NCBI GenBank assembly: GCA_001683735.1
Contig: LUGG01000001.1
Coordinates: 1,488,001-1,552,000 of the forward strand
From: Grifola frondosa
Taxonomy: Eukaryota; Basidiomycota; Agaricomycetes; Polyporales; Grifolaceae
Reading direction: 5' to 3'
DNA length: 64,000 bases
A program made the position numbers and the translations under genes. Shown piece after piece: positions 33,572 to 45,867 of this stretch. Numbering within the stretch: the stretch's first letter is position 1; every line of letters begins with the position of its first letter. The notes under the pieces were generated by a model. The model was not told the origin of the DNA. It made no database searches and worked only from the letters and a program-made list of their open reading frames with translations.

Positions 33572-35842
33572 TCAAAAGCGCGGCGCGGAGCCCATCCAAA
33601 AGCCCGTGGCCACACCCTCCACGCCGAAGTCCCCAAAACGCGTGTCCCCCTCCAGCTCCGTGCCGTACATCGTCCGTTTCATGGGCGGTCCGGGTGTCTC
33701 CGGAGGCAGCGGCACCGCCCCAATGCCAAACTGGGCGCCCACCTCCGTGCTCGACAGTGTGGGCTTGCTCCGTTCTGCCTCCGGCTCCATCTCGGGCACA
33801 GCGGGAAGCGGGGGGTGCGCAGTAATGCTGGGTCCACACAGCCGTCTCCTGGCGTGCCGGTCTGTGTTGTGCGCGTGGGCGAGATACTTCCCGCGCGCTT
33901 GCGACTGAGCGCGGGCGGCGGGGATACGGGTGAAACAAGTCGTTCCTTTCCCGCCGCCCACCTGCGCGCTCAACATATCCGCCTGTTGGTAGACCACCCG
34001 GTGTCGGGGATGCCGGCGGCTCCGGGTAAGGGAAGGAAGGAAGCGACATGCCGAAGGGCGCAGCGGGGTGGAGGTGATGGGATGGAAAACTGTGTTCGTG
34101 AAATTGAAGTTAAACGCTGTTTCCTGATGCGTGTTCTCATACGCGTCGGCGGTGCTGGTCATCAATCCGTTGCCGTGATTTGAAGGTGGCGTGAGTCCCG
34201 TAGCTGAAGTGAGTGCGAATAGATCAGAGAGACGTGTCGTCGGAGGTGGGGATCTATGTATGACTCTGGGGGCTCTTCTGGTCCGGTGAAGATAGTAAAG
34301 CTGGGTCCTCGTGGTGCCGGGATGGGCTCGACCATATTTACATCATTCCCAGCGGGTTCACCTGAGTTACCTCGCTCGGAAGGGCCCGCCTCCGGAGCAT
34401 TCTCAGGCGACAATTTCGGTCGCTTCTTAGCCGGACGGACTGCACGCTTCGCAAGTTCTTTCTCAGTGTACAAGCCTTCCCTCCCAGCTTCAACCGTACC
34501 CGTAATATGGCTGTCGTCTGAATCTCGATGTCGTTTTCCGAGTAAGGTAGCAGGATGCGATGAGTCCACTTGAATGGTCTGGGAGCCTGACCGCTCTGTC
34601 GTCTCAAAAGATGACGTATTCTTCGACGCGACATCTTGCCTATGAGGGAAAAGGATATCAGTAAATACTGCCGCTGCTTGCTTTCAAGACGTACTGTGCG
34701 CGAGCCTTTCCTAGACGTTTCTCGGATCGACTAGTGGCATCTTCGTCGTGTGATAGCATCAGCATTGCCATACCTTCCTTCAGCCTATTCACCTCCGCTT
34801 CGAGGTCCATAGCGAGAGTAGCTTTAGAGCGCAACGTCGCAACTTCAGTGGTGAGTTCTCCAACTCGAACTGTGAGAGCGTCGATGTCAGCCAAATGAGT
34901 ATTTTGGCGTTCTAATTCAGTCTGAAGGGAGCGGATTTGTTCTTTTAGAGGGTCAATCTGGTAATATGGTTAGTCTAGATTAGGATTCAGGCCATGCCAT
35001 CAGAAAATACCTACCAGTTCTGCGACAAGAGTTTTGAACTGTTCGGACATTTCTGGGAGGGATAACGACGTCAAAGCCGGTTTTGCAGAAGACTCAGTGT
35101 GCGCTAATGGAGGTTCTGGCTCATGGTTCGTCCCTGAAGGCCCAGCTTCGGGAGCTTAGGAGCTGGAATTAACTTCATTGACCAATTGTTGTACACTGGC
35201 ACTTACAAGGGCCGCGTTGAGGTTCTGGTTCTGCGGCCACCCATGAGCAAGCCATATCATTAAAAGGGTATATTGCTTACCGTCCTCTTCTTGAATCACG
35301 TCTTCCGTCGGCTTAACACTTCTACTGCCCTTACCACGCTTACCTCTGGAGACGCTTATGGACTTGGTGATTGCGCGCGCTCCACTGCCCCCAGCAACTG
35401 CGGGCCGTCCTACGCCCAACCTGTACTGCGTGTCCTTGGCTTTCCTTGTACGTGGTGCCGGGGGAGATGGTGACTCTGGCTCAGAAAGGCGTTTGGTTTG
35501 CTGCCCTTCATCGGTTTCGTCCTCCTCGTCCGTATCATGAATTATGACAGATCCTCCAGAACGTCCTCTTAGGCGAGCACCTGCAGTGGAACGACTAAGT
35601 ATCCGTAGAGATGATGTACGCTTGGGCTCAGGAGTGGGAGGAATGCGGCGAACGGGCTGCGACATGTCGAGAAGCAGATCAATCAAGGCTTCAGATTTGA
35701 GATTTGCCTTGATACCGTGATCCTAAGAGGAGCCCAAGTCAGCCCGGAGTGCGAGGTAGCACCGGTAATGTACCTTGCATATCCTCTGGAGGTCGCTCCG
35801 TTTCATAGACTCCAGAGTCTGCCGAGTCAATGCGGCAGACAT
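33572..35842 (-). CDS. SAP-domain coiled-coil protein, probably nuclear
   Basis: The start at 35842-35840 reads MSAALTRQTLESMKRSDLQR and ICKDHGIKANLKSEALIDLL across an intron at about 35738-35774. This is a SAP-like helix-turn-helix, a motif that commonly binds DNA in nuclear proteins. A basic/acidic disordered region follows (RIPPTPEPKRTSSLRILSRS, HDTDEEDETDEG, KRGKGSRSVK). A coiled coil spans about 35050-34690 (MSEQFKTLVAELIDPLKEQI, LTVRVGELTTEVATLRSKA, DLEAEVNRLKEGM). Then LLGKRHRDSDDSH, a KKRPKLSPE nuclear-signal-like patch, FTIFTGPEEPPESYIDPP, and a Pro-rich C-terminus ending MKRTMYGTELEGDTRFGDFG ... MGSAPRF at 33572. The N-terminal SAP call and coiled coil are visible, but the function is unknown. 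The C-terminal exon choice (stop at 33572 versus another frame to 33549) is uncertain. Confidence 0.7.
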
Positions 35843-36373
35843 ACTGGAGTGTGAATCAGTCTCCAACGGGCAAGATATAGGCGACGGATAATTATGCGGG
35901 CACGTTGACGGACACGGTGCAGGTTCAATTGTTCGAGCCAAACAACGCCCAAACAACGCGAACAATTAAATCACGTGCCATGATTCTTCGCATATTCCGA
36001 CCAAGTCGGACTGCGATAACCATGGCCTGCCATGACCAATAAATATGCAGAAGACAATACAGCTAGTGGCGAGGTTCCACATGTATGCAGAACATCCTGT
36101 GATGCTATGCCTTTGTCTCATCCGGACTCCCGGAGTGGATAGTTCCCGCAGCAAATGATATATCCCCCTCTATTAATATCCTGGTACCACCAATGAACGG
36201 TAGTAGGCTTCCCTAGGCAGAATAATACATAACAATATTTAACCTATTTATGGAGGGAGGGACATTTGAGTGAGCGGTATGTTATCGACTGAGACGCAGT
36301 TGATCGATCGCTAATCTGTGGCACCGAATTTGAGCATGCCAGTGATTTTCGCTCTGCAAAACTTTGCCGCTCG
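35843..36373. other. divergent intergenic region, SAP gene and GAR transformylase
   Basis: Contains both 5' flanks. No further gene was recognised. A TTAATATCC/AATATTTAACC AT-rich patch lies around 36170-36245. Confidence 0.6.
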
Positions 36374-37187
36374 ATGTCGAATGTGGACCACGTCCATCAG
36401 CGACGGATAGTCGTCCTCATCTCAGGCTCAGGTGAGTGTGACTTGATTTCTCCTTATATCGACCTGCCTTCAATTACTATCGATCCCATCCGCGCAGGTA
36501 CAAACCTCCAAGCTCTCATCGATGCCCTCAACACCCCCGCGCTCCCCAACGCGGCCATAACGCTCGTTCTCTCCAACCGAAAAGCTGCACATGGCCTGAC
36601 ACGCGCTGCACAAGCGGACCCTCCTATCCCTACCGCCTATCTCGCCCTCCAGCCGTACCTCAAGGCGAACCCGGGGAAGACGCGAGATGACTATGACGTC
36701 GAGGTCGCCAAGATTGTCGCGCAGCAGAGCCCGGCCCTCGTCGTGCTGGCGGGGTGGATGCACATTATGGGTGAGGGGTTCCTGGACGTCATCAATGGGG
36801 ACCGGCCATTCGACGGCGAGCAGAAGGTCGCGAAGCCGATACCTGTGATCAACCTCCACCCTGCACTTCCCGGTGCATTCGACGGCGCAAACGCGATTGA
36901 GCGGGCGTACGAGGCGTTCCAGAAGGGTGAGATCAAGCACACGGGAGCCATGGTGCACCGCGTCGTGAAGGAAGTGGACCGCGGAGCACCTGTGCTCGTG
37001 CGGGAAGTGGAGATAATTCCCGGAGAACCTATCGAGACGTTCGAGAAGAGGTTGCATCATGTTGAGTGGGAGATTATTGTCGAGGCTACTGCAAAAATTT
37101 TGGACGAAGCAGTCCCACTGAAAGTGAGTTGTCTCAGTGCTGCCGTTCGTGCATCATAACGGAAAAATACTGGTTTTCAAGGTATAA
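36374..37187 (+). CDS. ADE8: phosphoribosylglycinamide formyltransferase (GAR transformylase)
   Basis: Third step of purine biosynthesis: transfers formyl from 10-formyltetrahydrofolate to GAR. Exon 1 encodes MSNVDHVHQRRIVVLISGSG. The intron (about 36433-36498) joins to TNLQALIDAL, completing the GSGTNLQ phosphate loop. NAAITLVLSNRKAAHGL, VVLAGWMHIM, PVINLHPALPGAFDG (catalytic Asn and His), HTGAMVHRVVKEVDRGAPVL (catalytic Asp) and FEKRLHHVEWEIIVEA follow. The C-terminus can be read unspliced to TAA near 37159, or through a last intron from 37124 to 37181 with exon GTA TAA ending 37187 (PLKV). The second reading looks better because the in-frame tail VSCLSAAVRAS begins exactly at a GTGAGT donor. 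A single-function enzyme, as in yeast Ade8. Confidence 0.93.
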
Positions 37188-37461
37188 ATGACCCCCGTCT
37201 GTAGCTTTCCCATGAGAGGTGAGTTTAGGCTCTATATTCTTGCTTTATGAAGCTTGATGATCAGTTCTAGTGACTTGTAGCCTTGTCGTTCGTCTTTCGA
37301 TCTGCGGCAAGGCACAAGAGCAAAATCTAATTAACTGGCATCCAAGTATTTCATAGTAACATTGCAAGGTAAGATCTAGTAAAACATGCAACAGATAGAT
37401 CTATCACTATCACTTCGAACATCATTCGACGACCATACGACCATCGTCGCCCGTCGTTCCC

Positions 37462-39638
37462 TCACAACTTGGAAATTAAAGGCTGCCAGTTGACTTGCTC
37501 TATCTGCAACACCGGAACCAGAGACATCGATCAGATCACACACGATATCGAGGGCACGGCCACATACCATCTCAGGTACAAGTTCGTTGACGTTCGTAGC
37601 ACCAAGCAGACGCATGCCTGTAATCAGCTCGCGCTCTAGGATCTGCACCGCCTTGACCACACCCTCTTCGCCGTATGCCTGCCATACTATATGTGAGACG
37701 GGACCAATAGTGTGTGATAGGGACTTACACTATGTGCGTACAGGAAGGGTCGGCCTAAGCCAACTGCTTTTGCGCCTAAGCACAAAGCTTTCAAAACATC
37801 TGTTCAAAAAATACCATTAGCAGTAGCCCTCCTCCCGGGCAGGGCTATAAATTGACCTGTGCCTCGACGTACGCCGCCATCAATATACACTGTCCTCACT
37901 TCGTCAGACATCTTACTTCGTAAGTGCGAGGTACCATTTACCTTCTAGCTTGTCAAACACGTCTGGCCTCTGCTTGCGCAACTTGTACAAAACGTCAATG
38001 GAGGGCAGAGAGCTATGATCATGCACTGAGCATAGATGAGCAAACAGAAAGAGACCACTTACTATTCCAATTGACGACCTGAATTTGGACATTCAGTGGC
38101 GGATGATATGTCGATTATTACAGACACTCACCACCATGATTTGATAGCAAAATGCCCTCGACACCAGCTTCCGCAGCTAGAACTGCATCCTAACGGAGAA
38201 ACACGTCAGACAACATCTGGTCGAGATCGCCATGAGCTACACACCTCAACACACTGAATGCCCTTGATCACAATGGGCAACTTTGTTACCCTCCGCAACC
38301 AAGGAATCGTCTGCAATGGCATGTTATTGCACGAACAGCCCACCAAGGGCACAAGACAACGCACCTCTGTCCAGGACATGTTAATGTCAGCATGGGAAAT
38401 CAAGGCACCCGCAGTCCCCAGCAGATTGACATTCTCCTCCTCCTCCGCTGCGTCTTCAGGCTGCTTTGGCCTCTCCCCGGCCGTCTTCGCTGCTTCCGTC
38501 TCGCGTTCCTGGTCCTGGAGCACGAACGGCGCGCGGATGTCGCGCTCGCGGTTCCCCGGGACCGGCGCATCAACCGTGAGCCAGATCGCGTTATAACCCA
38601 GTGCCTCGACCTCGCGCACGCGCTGCTCCGCGACCTCCAAGTCGCGGTGCTTGTACAGCTGGAAAAAGAGCGGTTGCGCGGGTGAGAGGCGTGCCTCGGC
38701 GATCTGCGCGGCGGAGAGCGACGCGTTCGAAGAGACCATCTGAATTATGGACGTGCGGCCTGCTCCACGCGTGATGTTTGCCTCGCCTGCAGAGTGTCAG
38801 ACGCGCTGGACGACGCGGTTGGATGTACGTACCGAGAGGATGACCGAGCCGAGCCAGCGCGGACCCGCTCACGAAGACGGGAATAGAGGACTTGAATCCG
38901 AGGATCGTCGTCGAGGGATCACAGTGCCCGATGGGTCTCAAAACGCGCGGGTTGAAGAAGTACCGCGAGAACGCGCGGATGTTCTCTGTGTGCGCTACGA
39001 ACTATCTCAGCGCAACGCTCATCAGGCAAATCAACATTCCGTGACACACTTGTCTCGTCATCCGCAGCGGATGAGTAGTATGCCAGCGCCTTGTAAGACA
39101 GGACTTTCCGCGCGACGTCCTGGAAGCACTAGGTACGCGGCCTCAATCGGGTCGTCGTGGGAATGCTCACCTCTAAGTCGCCCAAGTTCAGAATTCTGCT
39201 GAGTGGCGGTTTCGCGGCCTGTGCTGCTTCGACACGCAACTCGTCCTGCGTCTTCTTCCGAGACTCTTGTTCCTTCTGTATTTGCCTTGCACCGGCGCTA
39301 TCGAGCTCACCAAGATGTTTCTCGTGGGGTAGGTTCTTATCAATCGTGTCTGGTGCGTGGATCGGCTCGTAGGCGGTCGTTGCATCGCGTCCAGCATACT
39401 TTAGGATGATCTTTGCACCTCCTGGATGGTCCTGGAACGCATGTCAATGACATCAGGACGTAGCGCGTAAGACTTACGGGAAGGAAGTCGGTGACATCGT
39501 AAACCTTGTTCGCGATGACAACCCAGCATGAACTGAAACCATAGACGACGTTTCAAACAAGAACATGATGGTATTGAATGTGACACACCTTGGAGAGTTG
39601 TGTTGCGCAACTTCCTGGAGTGAGAAGGACCGAGGCAT
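37462..39638 (-). CDS. CYB2: L-lactate dehydrogenase, cytochrome b2 type (cyt b5 + FMN domains)
   Basis: Oxidises an alpha-hydroxy acid, probably L-lactate, with FMN and passes electrons to a fused b5 heme, usually toward cytochrome c. The start at 39638-39636 gives [16 protein letters not shown], then the heme domain ([20 protein letters not shown] followed by [22 protein letters not shown]), a charged hinge ([22 protein letters not shown]), and the FMN barrel: [57 protein letters not shown], an extended acidic insert ([15 protein letters not shown]), [16 protein letters not shown], then [20 protein letters not shown]. The last exon gives [16 protein letters not shown] with TGA at 37464-37462. 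No obvious mitochondrial presequence precedes the b5 domain in this model, so location is open. Other hydroxyacid substrates are possible. Confidence 0.88.
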
Positions 39639-41001
39639 GACTGATGCGCAATAAAGGAGGCTCGAGGAGGTGGAAGTCAGGGTCAAAGGACAATGGAAGA
39701 AGACTGCAACATAAGTATAGGCAAGCGAGAGCCTATGGGAGACCGAGCGGAATTCATGGTAGCAGGTGATCTCAACATCTGCGTGTTCACATTTTCAATT
39801 GCCCTCTTCTCGGAGACGCCGGTCCGGCTGAATACATATCTCGTCATTGGACCTGTTTCAAGCGCCATCGTCAGCAAGGTTGTCCTCGACACTCTCGACG
39901 TTGGCTAACTCGTTCCCTTCACTGTCTTCCTGTCGAGTTCTGCGACAATTCACGATCCGCCCGCTATTTTCAAAACGCCGTCCGCCTATTCGGTCTTCAT
40001 CAAAATAACTCCGTCTCTGTGTTCTCGACCTTCTATTCCCTCTTGCCATGTATATTCTTTTGCACAATACTCACGTATCCCGTCGTTCTCCGGTTCTGTT
40101 ACTGTCAAGTGCAGTAATATGTCCTTAAGGATGAATATTGTCTCATGCACCTGCTGACTTCGATTATGGTACAGCGTTTAGTTGCTCCCTCAATGTCTAT
40201 AGCTGAAAAGGTGATGCTGTTTTGGGAGTGACCGACCGCATTGTATCAGGCCAGCGAACCTAATAGCTTCATATACTCTCCAGGTTCTTCCCAATGGGCC
40301 TATAGTGGATCAGCGCACGAGAAACGAGACCCATATGCTCATTGCAGATTTGTGTTATTTGGTGCTTTCAGAGAATAGCCGTATGGCTTGTGCTGCTTTA
40401 AATCTCTGGGCTCCAGAGTCCAGACCATTGCGAAGAGAGCTCCACGTCATCGGCAACAGGGTCTATGGCGATGTCGGAGGATAAACTGGGCAAGACAGCG
40501 GATAGTCTTCAGCCACGATTCCCCGACTAACTTTCAGATTTCATCACGAAGCTCCGGTTCGAAATGCTCAGGATGATACCACCATATCGTAATCATCGAT
40601 AGACTCTGCTCGACGGCTCCCATCGCCTCCATCGCAACTTGGCCCAGAAGCTGTCTCGCCTGTACATAGTCCCAGGCCGAAGCAGAGCATTGCCTCAGAT
40701 ACCGACCATCAATGTCGGGTCTGCGATTCAAGAGATCTGTAGGTCTCTCTGCGCGTCCACAGTTGTCGATAGTCAACGGCAACTGAAAAGGGGTAGTGAT
40801 CAATATTTATCTTGCTTGACTTATTTTACTGTAGTACTATCGCGTATCGCCGGATTCGCAGTCCACCCTCCGGGGGTAGTTTCTTTGTCGCGTCGTGACG
40901 CGGTCACGTGGGTCGCGTTTTGCCACGTCTGCCTTGTGACGTCACCCAGCTGGAGCCGTCATGCATTGCGCAGGCCACATACAGCTTGGCTTTTGTCCAC
41001 C
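39639..41001. other. intergenic, two doubtful small frames
   Basis: The stretch between cytochrome b2 and the J-domain gene. Minus-strand frames 40049-39858 (MARGNRRSRTQRRSYFDEDR...) and 40803-40534 (SMITIWWYHPEHFEPELRDE) look mildly protein-like, but have no recognised family or convincing splice continuation. I do not annotate them as genes. Confidence 0.45.
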
Positions 41002-41853
41002 ATGTCCGCTTTCCCTGATTACTACAAGCTCTTAAATATACCAAGCACTGCAACACCAGACGAGATTAGACAGGCGTACAAGAGAGAATCTCTCAAGTGA
41101 GTCCAGATTGTGTATGCTTTGCATTTTTATTCATGCAGTTGCATAGAACCCATCCTGACAGATTGACGAATGCTACTCCAGCAGAGAAGAAGGCAGCCAC
41201 CGAGCGATTTCAGGTATGTCCTCCCATTCACGAAATTCATTGGCTTCAGCGATTCACGTCTCTCAGGCTGTAGCAGACGCGTATTATGTCCTGTCAGATG
41301 TCACCAGACGCAAGGAGTATGACTTGCTCTACGCATCCAGAGGCCCTCAGGAGAGGACTGAGATGCCGGACGCATCGTCCAACTTCTTCTCTGCCTTTGG
41401 AAACATGTTTGGGGCAGGAGCAGGAACATCAACAGGAGCAGCTCCAGGCGACAGACCAGACGCGGAAAATGTCTTCGCTGATGTCTTTGAGGAGGTAAGT
41501 GGTGTGAATTTATCATATAGCTGGATCTCATTACTCGTAGCTTTTACGGCCGGAAGTCGAGCGGCGTGTACCATGGTGGACCTGGGTCGGAGCGGTTTCC
41601 GGCGCAGGCCTTGGTTTTATAGTCGCAAATATACCCGGGTTGATGGTCGGCGCATACGCTGGGAACCGCCTTGGTGCTATCAGGGATGCGAAGGGAAAGA
41701 GCGTGGCGGCGGTGTTTTCCCAGCTGGCTGGCAACCAGAAGGCAGAGGTATGCAGCGTTCTAATAACCACCCACAACACTGGCTCACCGGTATCTTTAGA
41801 TATTACGAGCACTCGCTGCGAAGGTATTGGGTGCTGCTGGTAGCGCATTGTGA
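41002..41853 (+). CDS. J-domain (DnaJ/Hsp40) protein with C-terminal membrane-like segment
   Basis: Hsp70 co-chaperone. Exon 1 (MSAFPDYYKLLNIPSTATPD ... YKRESLK) joins to THPDRLTNATPAEKKAA, giving the HPD signature, then AVADAYYVLSDVTRRKEYDLL closes the J domain by about residue 75. A Gly/Ala-rich linker (FGNMFGAGAGTSTGAAPGD) and FADVFEE lead to LLRPEVERRVPWWTWVGAVS, with the hydrophobic segment AGLGFIVANIPGLMVGAYAG. The last exon gives ILRALAAKVLGAAGSAL with TGA at 41851-41853. All four introns join in frame. Length is about 205 residues. The hydrophobic, glycine-rich C-terminus suggests membrane insertion, so it may recruit Hsp70 to a membrane. That localisation is inference. Confidence 0.85.
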
Positions 41854-42186
41854 GATTCAGGACGCTTGGGTCTGGATATATCATTACAATCAGCTCGGGT
41901 CGTTACTTTTCGTTTGTTGTATGTACTTGGCACAGCTTGTAGTATTGTACAACATCTGTATCTTATCCTACTTACTGCAATTGATATACATGGTGTGTGG
42001 TCAGAAGTAAGATCTGCTGAGGATCTACTTCAGCACTTACCAAATTTGGACACCACGTTCTTTGCTGTTGCAGGCAAGCTCACATTTATTCCCCCTACAT
42101 CCCCCTCACAAAAGTACTAGTATCGCTACTCTGCTTTCATATAAGCTGTATTCGCGCTGTGCCTTTTTCCGTCTCAAATATTAGGC
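41854..42186. other. intergenic, no gene recognised
   Basis: Short spacer between two same-strand genes. It holds no frame with support. Confidence 0.6.
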
Positions 42187-43853
42187 ATGGGCGACAACAG
42201 GAGCTTGCGGTCAAATATTCCCCGCTCGACTGCCAAACCCGCTCAAGGTATCTGTCGATGCTCCTGGGCATGTTAGCGGTGGACTATGATATTGATACTA
42301 CATAAGCTTCTAGGAGAGCTAGCAGCGTACCTGCCAAAGGTAGCAGGCGACCGGAATGGCTTGGTATGTGATTTCATATCAGTCAGTCTTGGTCGTATCT
42401 AATGGCGTATTTACTGGGAAATACAGATTGTGTGTTGATGACTGCACCGCGCAAAAGAAGTAAGGCCGATAATGAAGCAAATGGAAGATATGTTGTCTGA
42501 CATAATGCGCTCTTGAAACAGAAAGGCTTACTGAGTCGGAGAACGGTGAGCCGAGCGGAAGCACTCAGTCACAGAAAACGCTTCACCGAAATACATGTGA
42601 GTCCAACTCTTGGGCATTCTGTATCGTTACGATGAATCTCACGATCGTTCCGTTAGTTGGCGTTTCCCAACCCAAAGCAAGTCAGAAAAGCATCGCTCCG
42701 CGCACGTCGTTGCCTAGATCGCAGGCAGCTGCTGGAAAGAGGTCTAGTTCCTCTACCAAAAAATCTAAGGGAACTGCACCGAATAGCACCAGTTCCACCA
42801 TAGTCCTGGCTGAAACGGGTGAGGCTGTTGCGGGGATGCGCGCCACCGGCCTGCTGACCCCTACTCCTTCGGCGAGTTTCATCGGCCGTACCGGTTCGAG
42901 GACGTCTGCTCAAGTAAAGCAGAACGCGTCTGTGGCGCATGTTGACAGTTTCGCGGGGTCTGCTAGGAAGAACAAAGGGAAAGGCAAGTCCAGGATAGCG
43001 GAGGATGAAGAAAGTGATGAGAATGCACCTCGGGTGCAGTCGAGCAGAGCCGCGAAGCGCCGAAGACTTTCCACTCCTTCCCTTTCTTTGGGGGATGTGC
43101 TGCTGGATCCACCACAAGATATGGACGATGTGCAGGCGAACGAACCAGAACAAGATGTAGACTTCCAGATGCTAGACATGCCCGAGCTGGTCTCCTTCCC
43201 CTGGGTCCCAGTCGGTCGTTCCCCGACGGACGACCAATCATCGCTCTCGCCTGAATCAAGCCTCTACGTTCCTCCAGGCGTGAGCCAGCTCATCGAGAGT
43301 AAGCCTCGCCCACATATCAGGCATCACCGTCGCCTGCTGACTTCACATCTGACTTTGATTTCAGCCATGAAGCGCGCCTTAGACATGCAAACCAGCGCGC
43401 GGAGGAAAGCCGAGAACCGCCATGCTGAAGAAATGCAGCGGCGGATCGATGCCGAGCGCGCCGCTGCCCGTCTCGCAGAGGAGAACGAGCAGTTGGAGGC
43501 TGAGAGGTCTGCCTGGACTAACGCAGCAGCAGAGACCCTGGCGTCGACCCTGCAGTCTGCCCTCTCCTCCAATCTGTCTCAAGGGGATCCCATGCCACAG
43601 GAGGTTGAGCGCGTCGTATACCCTTCACATGACCTTCTTGTGGCTGACATCAAGGGCAAAAGTAAAATGGTGGATGCACTAAGTTTCGGGGAAGGGCATT
43701 CTAATACCCTTCAGCGTGTAGCAGGTGAGCATATATTTGTCTTGGCGCGCCATTGTCTGACATCTCTCTGCTCATCTAGCTGTCAAAGAGTTCCTCGACC
43801 GCGTGTTACCACTGCCCATCCCAGACGGCGCTGAATCCATGCATTCAATTTGA
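42187..43853 (+). CDS. hypothetical nuclear-looking coiled-coil protein
   Basis: No family recognised. Model: MGDNRSLRSNIPRSTAKPAQ, intron, ASRRASSVPAKGSRRPEWLD (exon from 42307, acceptor ACATAAG), intron to 42426, CVLMTAPRKRKRLTESENGE, intron, HRNTFGVSQPKASQKS and a long disordered Ser/Thr/Lys region. KNKGKGKSRIAEDEESDEN and AAKRRRLSTPSLSLGDVLLD are basic, nuclear-signal-like patches. ELVSFPWVPVGRSPTDDQ precedes a coiled coil (MKRALDMQTSARRKAENRHA, RIDAERAAARLAEENEQLEA) at about 43370-43520. The last exon ends EFLDRVLPLPIPDGAES ... SI, stop 43851-43853. All joins are in frame, so the first ATG at 42187 is preferred over 42438. The architecture would fit a chromatin or kinetochore accessory protein, but nothing specific shows that. 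Confidence 0.65.
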
Positions 43854-44356
43854 ATATATCCTACTGATCGGCTCTCAGTAATGTATATATACTAGTCTCG
43901 TTTCTCTCGCCCAAATATCCATGCACTTCACGACATATCGGAACTTTTAATTTGTCCCATGATGGGGGCGTTCTAAAGATACATGTGCTAGTCTGATGAT
44001 TCATGTCGACATGATTTGATGTATAGGAAAGGATACGAGGAAAAGGGACGTAATAAAAACATCTCGTGGAGAAGAGTTGTAAAGCAAGGTCCGCAATTAC
44101 CCACTACAAGTGATATGGGGATGAAGAGATAGGTATACAGTGTTGTTGAAAGGGCCAATGGTCTTGGATATAGCACAGATAATTTCTGATAGGATATTGT
44201 ATGCAACAAGGGAATCCAGATAGGGTTTGCATGTAACGAACCGACGTGATGAGAATGAAACAATGCGAAGGGCTTTTGAGGCCCACGGTGGCCTGACGCT
44301 GTAACTTAGCGTCTCTTCGCTCGCCGTCAACCGTCTCCGGATCTGCAGAGCCAATT
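43854..44356. other. intergenic between convergent genes
   Basis: No gene was recognised. It holds the 3' ends of two unknown genes. Confidence 0.6.
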
Positions 44357-45867
44357 CTAGTTCCACAGTTCCCCAACATCGCACTGGTCTAAGGCAGACG
44401 CGCCCTCGGCAAGTCGTAGCGCCTCGTAGTCGTTCAAGCCACCCGCACCATTCGCCATCGCTAACGTGAGCGCTGCGATCGCCTTTTCTGAGCGAGACGC
44501 AGTGGACGGAACGCAGGGTGAAACGGACTGAGGTGGAGGGCCAGGTATGTGAGCACACGGGAAAGACGAAGGGGACCAGGACTGGTGGCTATCACTGGCT
44601 TGCAGCAAGGGTAGAGACAGAGGAAGGGAGATGAGCGACGAGTTTGTCGAAGTCGTGTACGTGTGAGATAGAGCGGGCGGGGATAATACGCCCGGGAGGG
44701 AAGAGATAACCTCCGAGGTCGGATGGCAGAGCTCCTCGTCATCAGATGAATACGCGGAGAGCCCCGATGATACGTCGATGGGGGATGAGCTGCGCTCGCT
44801 TTCATCGAAAGGCGCAGTGTGGACTCCCAGCTCTGGCAAGTCAACGTCCATAATGCTCATGGAAAGCGCCCTTTTCTTCTGAGAAGAGCCCCGAATTTGG
44901 AACGACGGCGATCCCGGAGAAGCCTCGCCCGACACGATCACGATGTCATCGTCATCCTCCATTGCCTCCGCGACTATGTCGGCCCGCTCGGGGTTGTAGT
45001 ACGCAGAGCGCCGCCGGCGTGACTCTCTGTACAGCCCATCGGCTGCCGAGCGCTCCGGGTGCGCACATCTGACGCGACTGTGCTCCCAATTGCGCATACG
45101 CTGGACGAGCCCCTCCCCGCTCTCAGCGACGCTGCGATGCAACTCCCCGAACGCGTCTGAACGCAGTCGGTTCAAGTCATCGGGTGTGAGATGTTCGTCG
45201 GCGCTGGGCGCAGTCGGGGATGTCTGTTGGGAGAATAGAGAAGGTATGCGACGGGCCTTCTTCCGCTTGGGAAACAGCTGGAATGCCGCAGAGGTACAGG
45301 GCAGGCCGGATGAAGTTGAATGAGCACCTGAAGAGGCCCGCTCCTCCAGGAAGACAGAATCGGAAGTCAGGGCTAGTGGCTTCTCGATAGTGCCGTATTC
45401 AGACTGTAAGCAGTTGATGAGGTCCGGTGAGAAGTGGGCAAGGAGACGAATCTCACTGTCAAGTCTCTACGAGCACGCTTGCCTCTCCTCCATTGGTCAA
45501 CATCCCATTTTTCTGGAGACGGCCCGGACGCGATGTCCTTGTACGAAGGACTCCGGATGGAACTAGGGCGCGCTCTCTTGATAGCAATTCTGAACTTCAC
45601 GTCGTCTGTCTGGCGGCAGGATACAGGAGATGAAGCGGAGTGAGATCTACGGCGACGGGAGAAGCGAGTGGGCGACGACATGGACGACGCGGTGACTGCT
45701 GGTGCAAGAGGGTCTATCAGATGATTTTGCGTGAAATGGGTGTCCCCGACTTTTTTCGCGAGGAGGATCGCGAGGAGGAGGGTGTGGAGGACTCGGAGTC
45801 GACTCGGAAGCGCGGAGGAGGGAGGTTTACCTACATATAGTGTCTCGCCGGCAATTGCCGCGGACAT
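44357..45867 (-). CDS. hypothetical protein, Ser/Arg-rich, disordered
   Basis: Not assigned to a family. Two exons: the first from 45867 (or the internal ATG at 45681, MSSPTRFSRRRRSHSAS) to DQWRRGKRARRDLT, then an intron of about 58 bp (GTGAGA...TTACAG) and SEYGTIEKPLALTSDSVFLE. The protein goes on with QLFPKRKKARRIPSLFSQQ, DEHLTPDDLNRLRSDAF, GLYRESRRRRSAYYNPERAD, EAMEDDDDIVIVSGE, SMSIMDVDLPELGV and a Ser/Pro-rich stretch, and ends ALTLAMANGAGGLNDYEALR ... CDVGELWN at 44357. Basic clusters (KRKKARR, RRRR) suggest nuclear location. The N-terminal extension contains a leucine-rich stretch (LHTLLLAILLAKK) that may be 5' UTR if 45681 is the true start. The acidic EDDDDIVIVSGE resembles a SUMO-interaction motif, but that is speculation. 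Confidence 0.65.

Noticed and set aside
36470..37060. A 196-codon minus-strand frame.
   Set aside because: Antisense to GAR transformylase, whose plus-strand motifs are unambiguous.
39858..40803. Two small minus-strand frames (40049-39858 and 40803-40534).
   Set aside because: Slight protein-like character but no family, no supported introns and no conserved motif. Kept as a note only.
42438..42440. An alternative start for the coiled-coil gene overlapping a TGA (TGATG), suggesting an upstream ORF with stop-start coupling.
   Set aside because: Using acceptor ACATAAG at 42306 puts the upstream exons in frame through this ATG, so no uORF is needed.
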